The notes below the pieces were generated by a model that was given only the letters and a program-made list of their open reading frames with translations, was not told the origin of the DNA and did not search any database. The translations under genes were made by a program, and so were the position numbers. Below are positions 35,364 through 42,977 of a stretch of DNA of 64,000 bases, one piece after another (the stretch's first letter is position 1; each line of letters starts with the position of its first letter). Source of the stretch: Microbacterium kyungheense (GTDB taxonomy: Bacteria > Actinomycetota > Actinomycetes > Actinomycetales > Microbacteriaceae); NCBI RefSeq assembly GCF_006783905.1, contig NZ_VFPE01000009.1, positions 18,101 to 82,100 of the forward strand. Reading direction: 5' to 3'.

Positions 35364-35438
35364 CCCGATGCCTGGCCCTGCTGCACGCTGCGGGGCGGAC
35401 GGGGGCGCTCGGCTCGGGCGGTCCGCGCTCACACATTC

Positions 35439-35523
35439 GTCCTCAATTGAGGACCGGCACCGAACTGCGGAGCGAACCCGCTGATCGGATCCGCATCCCG
35501 GCACTCGTCCTCAACTGAGGACG
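35439..35523. repeat. Palindrome-pair repeat, unit A
   Basis: Core TCCTCAATTGAGGA (35440-35453, inside a perfect 16-bp palindrome) and core TCCTCAACTGAGGA (35508-35521, inside an 18-bp palindrome with one mismatched pair) begin exactly 68 bp apart. The 54-bp spacer aligns without gaps to those of units B and C on the other side of the DUF559 gene (about 29 of 54 positions identical to C). Confidence 0.85.
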
Positions 35524-35551
35524 GTTCCAGAAGACGCTGGTGCGATTGCTG

Positions 35552-36415
35552 TCAGCGCGAACGGTGCAGGTTCTGTGCGACAGCCTCCATGATGAGCTTC
35601 TGCACGGCCGGCCAGTCCCCGATGATCATCTGGTAGCTCACGCGGATCACGTGATAGCCGTGGAGCAGGAGCTTCGCGTCGTGTCGAATGTCCTCATCAC
35701 GCTGCGCACCGACGTGGTGCCCGCCATCGATCTGCAGGACGAGCCGATCACCGATGAGGAAGTCGACGCGGTGTCCGAGCACCCATGCCTGCGGCACGAT
35801 CCGCAAGCGGAGCCACCTCAGCCGTCTGGGGACGATGGTCTCGAGACCTGAGTCCGCGAACGGCGTCGCTTCCGCCAGAACAGCACGCGCCGAGGCCGGC
35901 AAGGGGAGTCGGGCGAGCACGTCCCGGTCCACGAGTCTCTTGTTGAGGGCGGAGTCCCAGATGACCAGTGCATTATCGAACGGCACGCATTGGGCGACGG
36001 CGACCAACGTGTTCTCGATGCCGTCCTCGAGCGTGTGCGGCGGCCGTGGCATCACCGGCGCGAACCAGTGCACCACCGCTCTTGGCGCGTCGGTCTCGCC
36101 GTCACGGGCGACGCGCACGCCACCAGAGGCCGGCGGAGCGCACACGTGGGGCAGGTCGCCCTCATCGAGCACCCACAAGCCCAGTCGTCGCGCGCGCGTC
36201 ACGCATCCGATGACGACGCCCGCTCGCGCCGCAGCCACCAGCAGCGGATCGGTTGCAGGCAGCGCCAGCCAAGAGCGACGAACCCGTTCCAGCTGACCGG
36301 CGGCGACGGCTTCCGCGAGCTCCCGCTTGGTGCACGTTCGACCGACGAGTGTTGACTGCCGGGCGATGCCGCTGCTCGCCTGCAGCGTCTGCCTCCAGGT
36401 GGGTTCTGCCGCCAT
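35552..36415 (-). CDS. AbiEi-like/DUF559 endonuclease-fold protein
   Basis: 287 residues. The N-terminal part (LVGRTCTKRELAEAVAAGQLERVRRSWLALP) matches the winged-helix region of AbiEi-type antitoxins. The C-terminal 90 residues are a DUF559/Vsr-like PD-(D/E)XK nuclease fold: VDFLIGDRLVLQIDGGHHV, then RDEDIRHDAKLLLHGYHVIRVSY, with Asp, the IDG acidic residue and the H..D...D pattern in place. Such proteins are common in actinobacteria, but their role is unproven; DNA nicking, mismatch repair or defence are possibilities. No cognate AbiEii toxin is adjacent. ATG 36415 is 6 bp after CATGCT, a possible -10. Three palindrome-pair repeats flank the gene, one downstream and two upstream. Confidence 0.82.
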   Translation of the reverse strand: MAAEPTWRQTLQASSGIARQSTLVGRTCTKRELAEAVAAGQLERVRRSWLALPATDPLLVAAARAGVVIGCVTRARRLGLWVLDEGDLPHVCAPPASGGVRVARDGETDAPRAVVHWFAPVMPRPPHTLEDGIENTLVAVAQCVPFDNALVIWDSALNKRLVDRDVLARLPLPASARAVLAEATPFADSGLETIVPRRLRWLRLRIVPQAWVLGHRVDFLIGDRLVLQIDGGHHVGAQRDEDIRHDAKLLLHGYHVIRVSYQMIIGDWPAVQKLIMEAVAQNLHRSR

Positions 36416-36531
36416 GAGACGAGCATGAAGGCGAAGTGGAGATCCTCGCCGAGGGCCCCCACGATCTGGGGAGAACGGCACCTGGCCGCCGCCTGTGGAG
36501 GAGACGGCACTCCCCGGCCGCCGGCATCCTG

Positions 36532-36730
36532 CTTCCTCAATTGAGGAAGAGCGCCGAGGTGCCGACGCGAAGGCGGAATCTCGCCCGCAGGTGAGCCCGC
36601 GTCCTCAAACGAGGATCGCGAGCCTGGACGGACGCCCGGCCAAGACTCCTCAGTCGAGGAGCAGTGCCCGGATGCGGACCGGATCGTGATACGTCGGCCG
36701 CCACCCGGCGCTCGTCCTCAAATGAGGACG
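36532..36730. repeat. Palindrome-pair repeats, units B and C, in a 383-bp gene-free stretch
   Basis: Unit B: TCCTCAATTGAGGA (36534-36547, centre of a perfect 18-bp palindrome) and TCCTCAAACGAGGA (36602-36615). Unit C: TCCTCAGTCGAGGA (36647-36660) and TCCTCAAATGAGGA (36715-36728). Within each unit the cores start exactly 68 bp apart, as in unit A; B and C are separated by 31 bp. This cluster fills most of the interval 36416-36798 between the DUF559 and cardiolipin synthase genes. The rest of that interval holds an imperfect duplication of GGAGACGGCAC near 36470 and 36500. Confidence 0.85.
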
Positions 36731-36798
36731 CGGAGCGGCCAAGCGGCCGGTGTGCAGAAGATTCAGTGGATGCCGCGACCCCGGCATGCCGGCTGCCG

Positions 36799-38265
36799 TC
36801 AGTTCAGGGCGGACGTCAGGCGTGCGACGCCGTCGAGGAACGTCGCCTTCGCGGGCTCGCGGCGCCACTCGTCGAGCGTCAGCTCGCGGCCGGCGTCGCG
36901 GTACGCCTGCTCGACCTCGCGCATCTGGGCGACGAACGACGCTCCGAGCACCAGCATCGAGACCTCCATGTTGAGGCTGAAGGAGCGGATGTCCATGTTG
37001 CTCGAGCCGATGACGGCGATGTCGTCGTCGATCGAGAAGTGCTTGGAGTGCAGGATGAACGGCGCCGGATACATGAAGATGCGCACCCCCGCCTGCAGCA
37101 GCGCCTCGTAGTACGAGCGCTGTGCGTGGTAGACCATGCCCTGGTCGCCGATCTCGGACACGAACAGCTGCACATCCAGGCCCCGCTCGCAGGCGGTCGT
37201 GATCGCGTAGACCATCGCCTCATCGGGCACGAAGTAGGGGCTCGTGAGGATCACGCGCTCGGTCGCACCGTGGATGAGCGAGAGGAACAGTCGCAGGTTG
37301 TTCTCGGTCTCGTACGCCGGCCCGCTCGGCACGAGCTGGCAGACGAGGTCTCCGGCGGCGGCGAGCTGTGCGGCCGGGACCTGCTCGTCGTCGAGCATCA
37401 CGCCGGTCTCGACGAGCCAGTCCGACAGGAACACGGCATCGATCTCGGCGACCGCGGGCCCCTCCACCCGCGACACGAGCTCCTGCCACTTGAGTCCGCG
37501 CTTCAGGTTCTTGGGCGTGTTGTAGCTGCGGTCGATCAGGTTCTGCGAGCCGACGAAGGCGGTGCGGCCGTCGACGACGACGATCTTGCGGTGGTTGCGC
37601 AGGTCGGGGCGCTGGTACTTGCCCTGGAACGGCTGGACCGGCAGCATCCAGGACCAGATGACGCCGATGCGGTCGAGTTCGGCGAACGTCCTCTTCTGGC
37701 CGACGGCCTTGCGCGAGGCGACGTGGTCGGCGAGCAGGCGGACGGTGACGCCGCGCTTGACCGCGTTCTCCATGGCGGTGAAGAACACCTCGGTCGTCTT
37801 GTCCCACGAGACGATGAAGAACTCGACGTGGACGTACTTCTGGGCGGTGTCGATCGCCGCCGCCATGGCGATGATGGATGCCTCGTAGTCGCCGATCAGG
37901 TCGGCCCGGTTCCCACCCACCGGCGGCAGGCTCGTCAGCTTCTCGTTCTGCGTGGTGACCCTCGTGAACCACGTCGGCCACGACGAGGGATCCGCCTTCT
38001 CGTCCGCGACCGCCGCCACGCGGTCACGGATGATCCCGTCGATGCGGGCCTGCTCGGACCGCCGCTTCTTGGGCAGCTTGACGTTGCCGATGAGGAGGAA
38101 CAGCACGATGCCGACGACGGGCAGCAAGAAGATCAGCAGCAGCCACGACATCGCCGCGGTGGGCTTGCGCCCCTTCGGGATGATGATGAGCGCGGTGATG
38201 TTGACAGCGAGCACGACGAGCGCGCCGATCGTCCAACCCAGGTTGGCGAAGAATCCGGAGTCCAC
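36799..38265 (-). CDS. cls: Cardiolipin synthase (phospholipase D superfamily)
   Basis: 488-residue membrane enzyme that condenses phosphatidylglycerol (or CDP-diacylglycerol with it) to cardiolipin. Two N-terminal helices (residues 5-30 and 40-60, PLDNc-type) anchor it. Two HKD motifs are complete: HRKIVVVDGRTAFVGSQN and HSKHFSIDDDIAVIGSSNMD. Length is typical of bacterial Cls. I place the start at GTG 38265, where the first helix begins; the open frame further upstream has no start context. Divergent from the SulP gene by 47 bp. Confidence 0.92.
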   Translation of the reverse strand: MDSGFFANLGWTIGALVVLAVNITALIIIPKGRKPTAAMSWLLLIFLLPVVGIVLFLLIGNVKLPKKRRSEQARIDGIIRDRVAAVADEKADPSSWPTWFTRVTTQNEKLTSLPPVGGNRADLIGDYEASIIAMAAAIDTAQKYVHVEFFIVSWDKTTEVFFTAMENAVKRGVTVRLLADHVASRKAVGQKRTFAELDRIGVIWSWMLPVQPFQGKYQRPDLRNHRKIVVVDGRTAFVGSQNLIDRSYNTPKNLKRGLKWQELVSRVEGPAVAEIDAVFLSDWLVETGVMLDDEQVPAAQLAAAGDLVCQLVPSGPAYETENNLRLFLSLIHGATERVILTSPYFVPDEAMVYAITTACERGLDVQLFVSEIGDQGMVYHAQRSYYEALLQAGVRIFMYPAPFILHSKHFSIDDDIAVIGSSNMDIRSFSLNMEVSMLVLGASFVAQMREVEQAYRDAGRELTLDEWRREPAKATFLDGVARLTSALN

Positions 38266-38299
38266 GTGAGCAGTGTGCCGCATTCCGCGGCGATCCCGG

Positions 38300-38312
38300 T
38301 ACATTCGCGAGG
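38300..38312 (+). promoter_or_regulatory. -10 element of a leaderless SulP gene
   Basis: TACATT (38300-38305), 7 bp before GTG 38313. Confidence 0.55.
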
Positions 38313-39956
38313 GTGACCTCGACCGCCACCGCTTCCGGGCGCCCTCGCTGGCTGCTGCCCACCTTCGTCGGATACCGGCGCGAGTGGCTCCTGCCCGACA
38401 TCGTGGGCGGCCTGTCGGCCGGGGCTGTCGTGGTTCCGCAGGCGATGGCGTACGCGACGATCGCCAACCTTCCGGTGCAGGTCGGCCTCTACACGTGCAT
38501 CCTCCCGATGCTCGTGTACGCGCTGCTCGGCGGCAGCCGTGCCATGAGCGTGTCGACGACGTCCACGATCGCGACGCTCACCGCGACGACGCTTGTATCG
38601 GCGGGCGTTGCGGCGAGCGCCGACGATCCCGACGCAGCGCTCGGTTCGCTCGTGCTGCTGACACTGCTGGTGGGCGCGATCCTCCTGATCGCCTGGCTGC
38701 TGAGGCTCGGGTCGCTGGTCGAGAGCATCAGCGGCGCCACCGTGCTCGGTCTCAAGATCGGCGTCGGCGCGACGGTCGCGGTCGGCCAGTTGCCGAAGCT
38801 GCTCGGCGAGACGGGCAACGTCTCGGGTGAGGGTTTCATCAATTCCCTGGTCGCGGTCGGCAAGGCCCTGGACAGCGTCAACCCGCCCACCGTCGTGCTC
38901 TCGGTGGCGTCGATCCTGGTGCTGGTCCTGCTGCAGCGGTTCGCGCCGCGCGTGCCGGGGACGCTCATCGTCGTCGTCGGTGGGATCCTGCTCAGCGCGT
39001 TCACCGGGATGACCGCGGCCGGGGTGGCGCTCATCGACCCGGTGCCGTCGGGGTTCCCGCTCCCGTCCCTCCCCGACTTCACGCACCTGCCCGAGCTGGT
39101 GCCCGGCGCGCTCGCGATCGCCATCATGGCGTTCCTGGAGTCCGCGGCCGTGGCCCGCGGCATCCGCAAGGCGACCGAGCCGCAGGTCGACAGCAACCAG
39201 GAGCTCTTCGCGACCGGCGCCGCCAACGTCGTCGGCTCGTTCTTCACGACGATGCCTGCGGCAGGCGGGTTCTCGCAGAGCGCGGTCAACCAGAACGCCG
39301 GGGCGAAGACGCTGCTGTCGACGATCGTCACGGTGGCGCTGGCGATCCTGGTGGCGCTGTTCCTCGGCCCGGTGCTGAGCCTGCTGCCGCAGGCGACGCT
39401 CGCAGCCATGGTGTTCGTCGCCGTCATGGGGCTCATCAACATCCCCGAGCTCGTGCGCTGGGCGCGCATCAGCCGGATCGACTTCTGGATCGCGCTCGTC
39501 GTCGCGCTCATCGGCCTGTCGGCCGGGCTGCTCCCCGCCGTCGCCATCGGCGTCGTCATGACGCTCGTGCTCGTCCTGCGCGAGGTGAACATCCCCAAGC
39601 TCGACATCACGGGCCGTGAGGGCGACGCCCTTGCCGTGCACCTCGGGCGCGGCCTGTACACGGCCAACGCGGCCGAGAACGCCCGGGCGATCGTCGCCCT
39701 GGCGACGAGCCAGACGCCGCCCGTCGATGCCGTCGTGCTCGACGTCGAGCGGCTTGACATCGTCACCGTCACGATCCTCGACGCGCTCGAGGACCTCGAC
39801 CGCGAGCTGACTCAGCTGGGCATCGTGCTGCACCTGGTGCGGCTTCCCGAGAAGGCCACGGCCATCGCGCGCAAGACCCCGTGGTTCGAGGGACTCGAAC
39901 GGGCGGGCCGCGTGCACGACACCGTCGACGAGGGTCTCGCTGCCGCGTCGGTGTGA
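38313..39956 (+). CDS. SulP family sulfate/anion transporter with STAS domain
   Basis: 547 residues. The sulfate-transporter signature GGLSAGAVVVPQAMAYATIANLPVQVGLYT begins at residue 30; 10 to 12 helices follow, and a STAS domain occupies the last 110 residues (DAVVLDVERLDIVTVTILDALEDL). It differs from the SulP protein at 19.4 kb, which has a more divergent STAS region. It ends 61 bp from, and converges on, the arylsulfatase gene, so sulfate uptake alongside sulfate release is a reasonable reading. GTG start without ribosome binding site. Confidence 0.92.
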   Translation: MTSTATASGRPRWLLPTFVGYRREWLLPDIVGGLSAGAVVVPQAMAYATIANLPVQVGLYTCILPMLVYALLGGSRAMSVSTTSTIATLTATTLVSAGVAASADDPDAALGSLVLLTLLVGAILLIAWLLRLGSLVESISGATVLGLKIGVGATVAVGQLPKLLGETGNVSGEGFINSLVAVGKALDSVNPPTVVLSVASILVLVLLQRFAPRVPGTLIVVVGGILLSAFTGMTAAGVALIDPVPSGFPLPSLPDFTHLPELVPGALAIAIMAFLESAAVARGIRKATEPQVDSNQELFATGAANVVGSFFTTMPAAGGFSQSAVNQNAGAKTLLSTIVTVALAILVALFLGPVLSLLPQATLAAMVFVAVMGLINIPELVRWARISRIDFWIALVVALIGLSAGLLPAVAIGVVMTLVLVLREVNIPKLDITGREGDALAVHLGRGLYTANAAENARAIVALATSQTPPVDAVVLDVERLDIVTVTILDALEDLDRELTQLGIVLHLVRLPEKATAIARKTPWFEGLERAGRVHDTVDEGLAAASV

Positions 39957-39971
39957 ACCCGGCCCGGACAT

Positions 39972-40009
39972 GACGAGGGGGTGGATGCCGCGGCATCCAC
40001 CCCCTCGTC
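39972..40009. terminator. Perfect palindromic bidirectional terminator
   Basis: 19-bp arms (39972-39990 and 39991-40009) are perfectly complementary with no loop bases: GACGAGGGGGTGGATGCCG and its complement. It lies between the convergent SulP and sulfatase genes. Confidence 0.9.
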
Positions 40010-40017
40010 TGCCCGTG

Positions 40018-42339
40018 TCAGTCGCTCGCGAGCTTCGCGGCGAACTCCCTCTCGATATCGATGTAGTGATCGTCTGCGACGTCGTAGACCACCTCGTGGA
40101 TCTCGCCGCCGGTGAAGGCGAACCGGTTGGGATAGGCGATCGTCACGGTGTCGCCGGAGTCGTATCCGACGCTCAGACCTTCGCCGGTCAGGGCGTAGCG
40201 GCCGAGCTGCGTGCGGATGTCGGCGGAATCCACGGCCTGGTCGTCCACGTAGAGCGTCAACGTGCCGAGGGCCTCGCCATGCTCGCCATGGCCCTTCTTC
40301 TCGAACCCGACCCCGACGACGTGGCGGCCCTCGGAGGGCGCGCCGGTGGTGACGCGCTGCTCGGGTGGGATGCCGAGGAAGTTGTACACGAACGACAGCT
40401 CGCCGTCCTTCACGTACAGGCTGTAGCCGCCGAAACGCGACCCCTGCGCGACGATGACACCCTCCGTATCGGAGGTGAAGTCGACGTCGGCGAGGATCTT
40501 GAACGACACCTGCTGCGTACGCGCGGCGAGTTGCTCCTGCACCTCGGTCGTGCCGGGGTAGTAGATGTAGCGGCCGTCGACGGGCACGGGCAGGTGGTAC
40601 TCGAGCTTCACGAGCTCGGGGACGCTGAGGTCGTTCAGCGGGAGCACACCGTACTTGTGCGCCTCTTCGAGCCAGAGCGCGGTGAGCTCCTCGAGCTTCT
40701 CAGGATGCTCGGTGGCGAGGTCGTGCGCCTCTGAGCGGTCCTCGTCGACGTGGAACAGCTGCCAGCGGTCCTTGTCGAAGTTCCCGAGGCCGATGGGAAT
40801 CGGCCCGTGTTCGGCGACGGCCTTCCACCCCTTGTGCCAGATACCTCGGGTGCCGGCGAGTTCGTAGTACTGGGTCTCCTTCTTCGTCGGCGCATCGCCG
40901 CTGTCGAAGGTGTAATTCATGGAGACACCGGGCATCGGTGTCTGCTCGACGCCGTCCACGACGGAAGGCGCCGTGACGCCGCAGGCCTCGAGGATCGTCG
41001 GCACGATGTCGGTGCAGTGGTGGTACTGATCGCGCACCTCGCCCTTCGCGGCGATGCCGGCCGGCCAGTGGATGATCAGCGGATCGGCCGAGCCACCCGC
41101 ATACGAGTACCGCTTGAACATGCGGAACGGCGTCGAGAAGGCCACGGCCCACCCGGTCGGATAGTGGTTGTAGGCCTCGGGGCCGCCGAGCTCGTCGATC
41201 ATCTCGAGGTTGTGCGCGACGTCGTCGGGGTAGCCGTTGAAGAAGAGGTTCTCGTTGACCGAGCCGCTGGGGCTTCCCTCACCCGAGGCGCCGTTGTCGG
41301 CCGCGTAGATGATGAGGGTGTTTTCGAGCTGTCCCGACTTCTCGAGATGGTCGATGACGCGGCCGACCTGGGCGTCGGTGTACTCGCTGTACCCCGCGAA
41401 GACCTCGGCCATGCGGCTGAACAGCCTCTTCTCTTCGTCGCTCAGCTCGGCCCAGGGTCGCACCGCGTCGCCGGGCGAGAACGTCCCCTCCGTCATCGGG
41501 TTGATCTCGGTGAGTTCGGTGCCCTCGGGCAGGATGCCGCGCTCGATCATGCGCGGCAGCACCCACTCGCGATAGGCCTCATAGCCGTCGTCGAAGACAC
41601 CCTTGTACTTGTCGATGTACTCCTGAGGCGCGTGATGGGGGGCGTGGTTCGCGCCGGGGCAGAACCACAGGTACCAGGGCTTGTCGGGGTTTGACTGCTT
41701 GGTGTCGCGCAGCATCCGGATCGCCTGGTCGGCGAGGTCCTTCGACAGGTGGTAGCCGTCCTCGGGCATGTAGGGCTGATCGATGTAGTGGTTGTCGACG
41801 GCGAGGTCGGGGTACCACTGGTTCGTCTCGCCGCCGATGAACCCGTAGAACCGGTCGAACCCCTGACCGAGCGGCCACTCGCTCCGATCCGAGCCGCTGG
41901 AGAGGGCGTTGACCGGCACGTTGTGGTTCTTGCCCACCCAGTAGGTCGACCACCCCGCGTCGCGGAGGATGCGTGCGATCGACGCGTTCGACTTCGGGAT
42001 GTGCCCGCTGTAGCCCGGGAAGCCGACCGCCGACTCGGAGATCGTCGCGAAACCGTTCTGGTGATGCGTGCGACCGGTGAGGAAGGTGGACCGCGTGGGC
42101 GAGCAGAGCGATGTCGTGTGCCACTGCGAATACGTCAGACCGTTGTCGGCAAGGCGCTGAAGGGTCGGCATCTTGATCCGCCCGCCGTACGGCTCCCATG
42201 CCGCAAGGCCGGTGTCGTCGTAGAGGACGACGAGGACGTTCGGCGCATCCTTCGGCGCCTTCGTCAGCTCGTAGGCGCCCCAGTCAGGCGTCGAGTCGCG
42301 GATGTCGAGTTCGATCTTCCCCTGGAAATCGCGAGGCAC
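40018..42339 (-). CDS. Large arylsulfatase (AtsA-like)
   Basis: 773-residue type I sulfatase, about the size of the mycobacterial AtsA group. It hydrolyses sulfate esters. Metal ligands appear in VVLYDDTG (residues 37-44), and the formylglycine site is Cys79 in LCSPTRSTFLTGR, which must be oxidised by a formylglycine-generating enzyme such as the one at 58.4 kb. HAPHHAPQEYIDKYKG and AADNGASGEGSP supply further active-site residues. No signal peptide is seen, so it appears cytoplasmic. GTG 42339 has AAGGAGA upstream; the frame is open a little further. The close homologue at 60.2 kb is frameshifted. Confidence 0.93.
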   Translation of the reverse strand: MPRDFQGKIELDIRDSTPDWGAYELTKAPKDAPNVLVVLYDDTGLAAWEPYGGRIKMPTLQRLADNGLTYSQWHTTSLCSPTRSTFLTGRTHHQNGFATISESAVGFPGYSGHIPKSNASIARILRDAGWSTYWVGKNHNVPVNALSSGSDRSEWPLGQGFDRFYGFIGGETNQWYPDLAVDNHYIDQPYMPEDGYHLSKDLADQAIRMLRDTKQSNPDKPWYLWFCPGANHAPHHAPQEYIDKYKGVFDDGYEAYREWVLPRMIERGILPEGTELTEINPMTEGTFSPGDAVRPWAELSDEEKRLFSRMAEVFAGYSEYTDAQVGRVIDHLEKSGQLENTLIIYAADNGASGEGSPSGSVNENLFFNGYPDDVAHNLEMIDELGGPEAYNHYPTGWAVAFSTPFRMFKRYSYAGGSADPLIIHWPAGIAAKGEVRDQYHHCTDIVPTILEACGVTAPSVVDGVEQTPMPGVSMNYTFDSGDAPTKKETQYYELAGTRGIWHKGWKAVAEHGPIPIGLGNFDKDRWQLFHVDEDRSEAHDLATEHPEKLEELTALWLEEAHKYGVLPLNDLSVPELVKLEYHLPVPVDGRYIYYPGTTEVQEQLAARTQQVSFKILADVDFTSDTEGVIVAQGSRFGGYSLYVKDGELSFVYNFLGIPPEQRVTTGAPSEGRHVVGVGFEKKGHGEHGEALGTLTLYVDDQAVDSADIRTQLGRYALTGEGLSVGYDSGDTVTIAYPNRFAFTGGEIHEVVYDVADDHYIDIEREFAAKLASD

Positions 42340-42461
42340 AGGGCTCTCCTTCGTTGACGTGTCGAGGGCACCCGGAGCCCCCACCTCGGACCCTATTGGG
42401 GATGCCGGGACCGCGGGAGAGACTCACGGACGATTCACCGATCCGTCGCCGTGCGGCGTGG

Positions 42462-42977
42462 TCAGTGCGTGACGAACGCCTTCAGCAGGATGAGGATCAC
42501 GCCGAACGACGCCGCGATGAGGGCGCCGAGCAGGCGCGCGGCGAACCTCGGCCGCCAGCGCCCGACCGCGATCCAGCCGAGCACCGCCAGCAGGATCGTG
42601 TTGACGATGAGCGCCGCCCAGTTGGCGACCACGTCGGGAATGACGTGAGAGGTGCCCAGGAACAGGATGACGACAGGCACGACGCTCGCCACGAGCAGCC
42701 CCGAGGACTCCCGGGCCGCGAATGCCAGACTCCCGGCGGGCGACGCCTTGCCGCGGGACTCGGCGAGGCGCGCCACGGCGCCGGCGTACACGTGCGCGGC
42801 GTAGAAGACCAGAACGGTGACGATGACCGTGACGAGCACTTCGAAAGACGCTCCTCTGCCGGCGACGACGATCATGCCCGAGACCAGGATGAGGCCGTAG
42901 ATCGCCTCCTCCGTCATCAGGATCGGCAGCAGCGACGGGGAGGTGCCCGTCTCGTCGCCGAGATCCTCCTCGCTCAT
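42462..42977 (-). CDS. Membrane protein, four to five helices
   Basis: 171 residues. Hydrophobic helices start near residues 25 (AIYGLILVSGMIVVAG), 45, 95 (LLVASVVPVVILFLG), 120 and 150, with no known domain. It overlaps the P-type ATPase gene by 4 bp (ATGA) and so is made with it. It could be an accessory subunit or an independent stress protein. Nothing more can be assigned. Confidence 0.75.
   Translation of the reverse strand: MSEEDLGDETGTSPSLLPILMTEEAIYGLILVSGMIVVAGRGASFEVLVTVIVTVLVFYAAHVYAGAVARLAESRGKASPAGSLAFAARESSGLLVASVVPVVILFLGTSHVIPDVVANWAALIVNTILLAVLGWIAVGRWRPRFAARLLGALIAASFGVILILLKAFVTH

Noticed and set aside
35552..36415. Type IV AbiE toxin-antitoxin pair
   Set aside because: Only the antitoxin-like N-terminal region is present, fused to a nuclease-like fold; no AbiEii nucleotidyltransferase gene is adjacent.
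35439..36730. Possible CRISPR or integron attC array for the palindrome pairs
   Set aside because: Spacers between pairs are homologous to one another, not unique, and no integrase or cas genes occur; better described as a repeated element.
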